Shown: piece after piece, positions 6,829-8,455 of the stretch
How the letters are laid out: each line of letters starts with the position of its first letter
Position numbering within the stretch: position 1 is the stretch's first letter
Source of the DNA: Limisphaerales bacterium
GTDB lineage: Bacteria; Verrucomicrobiota; Verrucomicrobiia; Limisphaerales; UBA11358
Direction: 5' to 3'
NCBI GenBank assembly: GCA_027451565.1
Contig: DAIDJC010000139.1
Span: 1-8,455 of the forward strand
DNA length: 8,455 nt
Notes under the pieces: model-generated
The model's database searches: none
The model's input: the letters and a program-made list of their open reading frames with translations, nothing else
Told to the model about the DNA's origin: nothing
Position numbers and translations under genes: made by a program

Positions 6829-8352
6829 TTATCTCAGGCGCAATTTTGCAAAAAGGGCAACCTTGAAGAAATCCAGGAGGATGAAATAAGCCAAGGCCGC
6901 GAGCGCCACCCAAGCCAGGAAACGACAGGGCAGGGCGGTGACAAGCCAGCCCTGCCAGCAGATCAACGTCGTAAAGCCAAGACCCAGGATGGAACTCCAG
7001 AGCATGAACCGTCCGGGCATGGAATGCCAGAAATGCAACCTTTCCCGGAGGAGGTAAACCCCGGCCTGTGAGGTGATGATGGTGGTAAAAAAGGTGAGCG
7101 CCTGAAGGTGCAGCATGTCGAGTTTGAGCAGGTAATGGCCCCACATGAAAATGCCCAGGGAAAAAATCAGCCTGCCCAAGGCCAGCGCCACTCCCGCTCC
7201 CAGGATTTTTCGCGAATGCCATTCATTGGGCATGGGCGAAACTTCCATGTTGTCGGTGGAAATGGCCATGGTCAGAAAATCATTCAAAAAAAGAACCAGA
7301 ACCATCAGCATGGGCGTGAGCGGCTTGTGGCCGGTCAGCAAAAACCCCACCACCAACAGGGCCATCATCTCCATTTTTTTTGTCAGTGTGTTCAGGGTGT
7401 AGGTCATGATGCGTTGAAAAACGCACCGGCTGGTGGTGATTGCGGCGGAAACTCCGCCAAGTCCCGGCTGGGTAAGCACCATCGCCGCCGCCGCCTTGGC
7501 CACATCCGTGGCGTTTGCCACCGCTATTCCGGCTTCCGCCTGGCGCAGGGCAGGCGCGTCGTTTACTCCGTCACCACTCATGCCCACCACCGCCCCCTTC
7601 CGCTGAAAGGCCCGGACCAGCTTGTACTTGTCCTCTGGCAACACCTCGGCAAAAACCTGATAGCTGCTCGCGGCTTTTTCCCAATCCAATCCGGATAATT
7701 TCGGGCAAAGCGTGGGCGGAATGCCCGTCTGGTTTGCCACGCTACGCGCCGTCAGGGCATTGTCCCCTGTGATCATCACCACGCGCACCCCGGCGTTTTG
7801 AATGGTTTCCACCACCTGCCTGGAATCTTCCCGCACCGCGTCTTCCATTCCCAAAAGACCAAGCCATTGCCAGCGTGTTCCATCGCCCTGAGCCACCCCC
7901 AGCACGCGCTGGCCTTTGGCGATGATTCCCTCCGCAGGGCCTTTCCATGCCGCCTCGCCGATTCCCGCCCGGGCAGACACCACCGACGGCGCCCCTTTCA
8001 AATACGTGCGGGTTTCCCCGGAGGAGGTTCGATAGGTGGCCTCGGAACACTTGATGGCCGGATCAAATGGCTTGAATTGAGTTCGGGACAATCCCGTGTC
8101 TGATGGTGCCCCAGGGGCAGCCAAGGCCATGATGGCGCCCTCCACGGGATCCATGCCGGAGGGATCACTGGCCAGCGCGGCGGCGCGCACCAAAGCCTTT
8201 TCTTGTCCGCTCTCGGCTGGCAACACCGTTTTGACCGTGGCCTGATTCTTGGTCAGTGTGCCGGTTTTATCCGAACACAAAACGGTCATGGAGGCGATGT
8301 CATGCAACGCACTGAGCCGGGTGATCAGCACGCCGTTTTTGGATAGCTCCAC
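6829..8352 (-). CDS. P3A-type (proton-efflux) P-type ATPase, N-terminally truncated
   Basis: The 507 residues match the C-terminal two thirds of plasma-membrane H+-ATPases (about 800 or more residues). It begins at the cytoplasmic end of TM4 (ELSKNGVLITRLSALHDIAS). It then shows the phosphorylation site CSDKTGT with Asp28, KGAP (119-122), ITGDN (194-198), GDGVNDAP (260-267) and about six membrane segments from residue 316 to the end. LND (356-358) and STDNMEVSPMPN (365-376) are typical of the P3A branch, as is the CSEATY region. The actuator domain and TM1-TM4 are missing, so the product as it stands could not pump ions. The GTG at 8352 is just the first start-like codon after an in-frame TAG (8359-8361), not a natural start; homology continues to about 8358 as GSVELSK. 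The remaining frame is intact and ends at a TAA, so the break is recent or an artefact. Confidence 0.85.
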   Translation of the reverse strand: MELSKNGVLITRLSALHDIASMTVLCSDKTGTLTKNQATVKTVLPAESGQEKALVRAAALASDPSGMDPVEGAIMALAAPGAPSDTGLSRTQFKPFDPAIKCSEATYRTSSGETRTYLKGAPSVVSARAGIGEAAWKGPAEGIIAKGQRVLGVAQGDGTRWQWLGLLGMEDAVREDSRQVVETIQNAGVRVVMITGDNALTARSVANQTGIPPTLCPKLSGLDWEKAASSYQVFAEVLPEDKYKLVRAFQRKGAVVGMSGDGVNDAPALRQAEAGIAVANATDVAKAAAAMVLTQPGLGGVSAAITTSRCVFQRIMTYTLNTLTKKMEMMALLVVGFLLTGHKPLTPMLMVLVLFLNDFLTMAISTDNMEVSPMPNEWHSRKILGAGVALALGRLIFSLGIFMWGHYLLKLDMLHLQALTFFTTIITSQAGVYLLRERLHFWHSMPGRFMLWSSILGLGFTTLICWQGWLVTALPCRFLAWVALAALAYFILLDFFKVALFAKLRLR

Positions 8353-8359
8353 CGAACCC

Positions 8360-8455
8360 TACTGCGGCCCGTTCGCTTAACCCGCAGCCGGTCGCAAGGG
8401 TGTCGGCGATATGGCTTTCAAAACTGTCATCCGCCTTCATGACCGTCGCAATGCC
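8360..8455 (-). pseudogene. nadB: L-aspartate oxidase (NadB) N-terminal fragment
   Basis: Reading leftward from 8455, 32 residues translate as GIATVMKADDSFESH, then IADTLATGCGLSERAAV. This follows the NadB pattern GGIAxV...DS.esH..DTL.AG.Gl...AV.F near residues 45-80 of the flavoenzyme that oxidises L-aspartate to iminoaspartate in NAD synthesis. The match lies in the FAD-binding region shared with succinate dehydrogenase and fumarate reductase flavoproteins, but DTLxxGxGL favours NadB. The 5' part lies outside the window. After ...RAAV the homology is lost: the frame enters ATPase DNA out of phase and stops at a TGA at 8300-8302. Only a fragment is visible, broken on its 3' side by the junction. 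Confidence 0.75.

Noticed and set aside
6629..7222. 197-codon minus-strand open frame overlapping the ATPase 3' end
   Set aside because: It is a shadow of the ATPase frame, with proline/histidine/glycine-rich low-complexity translation and no domain, while the ATPase frame over the same bases has clear membrane segments.
7108..7698. 196-codon plus-strand open frame opposite the ATPase
   Set aside because: Antisense to conserved ATPase motifs; the translation is rich in His, Gln and Gly with no recognisable fold.
8350..8352. GTG as a genuine start of a short ATPase
   Set aside because: Homology to full-length ATPases continues upstream of this codon (GSVELSK) until an in-frame TAG, and no pump of this family starts after TM4; the codon is a by-product of the junction.
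1..8455. A new defence, toxin-antitoxin or mobile system in the window
   Set aside because: All five sizeable genes belong to recognisable housekeeping or envelope families, and there is no nuclease, reverse transcriptase, integrase, CRISPR-like array or paired small toxin-like gene.

Overview
The window looks like chromosomal DNA from a bacterium of the phylum Verrucomicrobiota, probably the Pedosphaera/Limisphaera side. This is inferred from protein style: a secreted two-copy choice-of-anchor-R-like protein with a TNLSPGTW...FFRLR linker, a Sel1 protein with a GspB-like C-terminus, and a Tat-exported DUF2264 protein. No rRNA, tRNA, CRISPR array, integrase or transposase was recognised.

Layout. 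Positions 1-482 hold no convincing gene. They contain a GA/CT-rich hairpin that may be REP-like, a 17-base direct repeat 104 bases apart, and a possible leader hairpin. Positions 483-2960 (+) encode a complete phosphoenolpyruvate carboxylase (ppc). Positions 3131-3964 (+) encode an exported Sel1-repeat protein, preceded by a perfect inverted repeat and a sigma70-like promoter that would give an almost leaderless mRNA. Its 3' end overlaps by 20 bases the 3' end of a convergent minus-strand pair: a DUF2264 protein (5276-3945), preceded 57 bases upstream by the secreted beta-rich protein (6614-5334). That pair could be one operon whose products act outside the cytoplasm. Beyond a 214-base gap with three GGCAT/ATGCC half-sites lies the C-terminal two thirds of a P3A-type proton-pumping ATPase (8352-6829, minus).

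The most striking point is the right edge. The ATPase starts abruptly just after transmembrane segment 4, and the bases immediately upstream (8455 to about 8360, same strand) encode 32 residues that read as the N-terminal part of L-aspartate oxidase (NadB), in another frame. This is either a deletion joining nadB to an ATPase gene or a chimeric assembly/amplification join. Its position at the end of the window makes an artefact a serious possibility.

The genes are mostly housekeeping or envelope functions with no obvious common pathway: anaplerosis (ppc), a periplasmic scaffold-like protein, two exported proteins and an ion pump. I found no convincing undescribed system. The points worth checking are the nadB/ATPase junction, the altered effector-site residue at the PEPC C-terminus, and a few inverted repeats near promoters.
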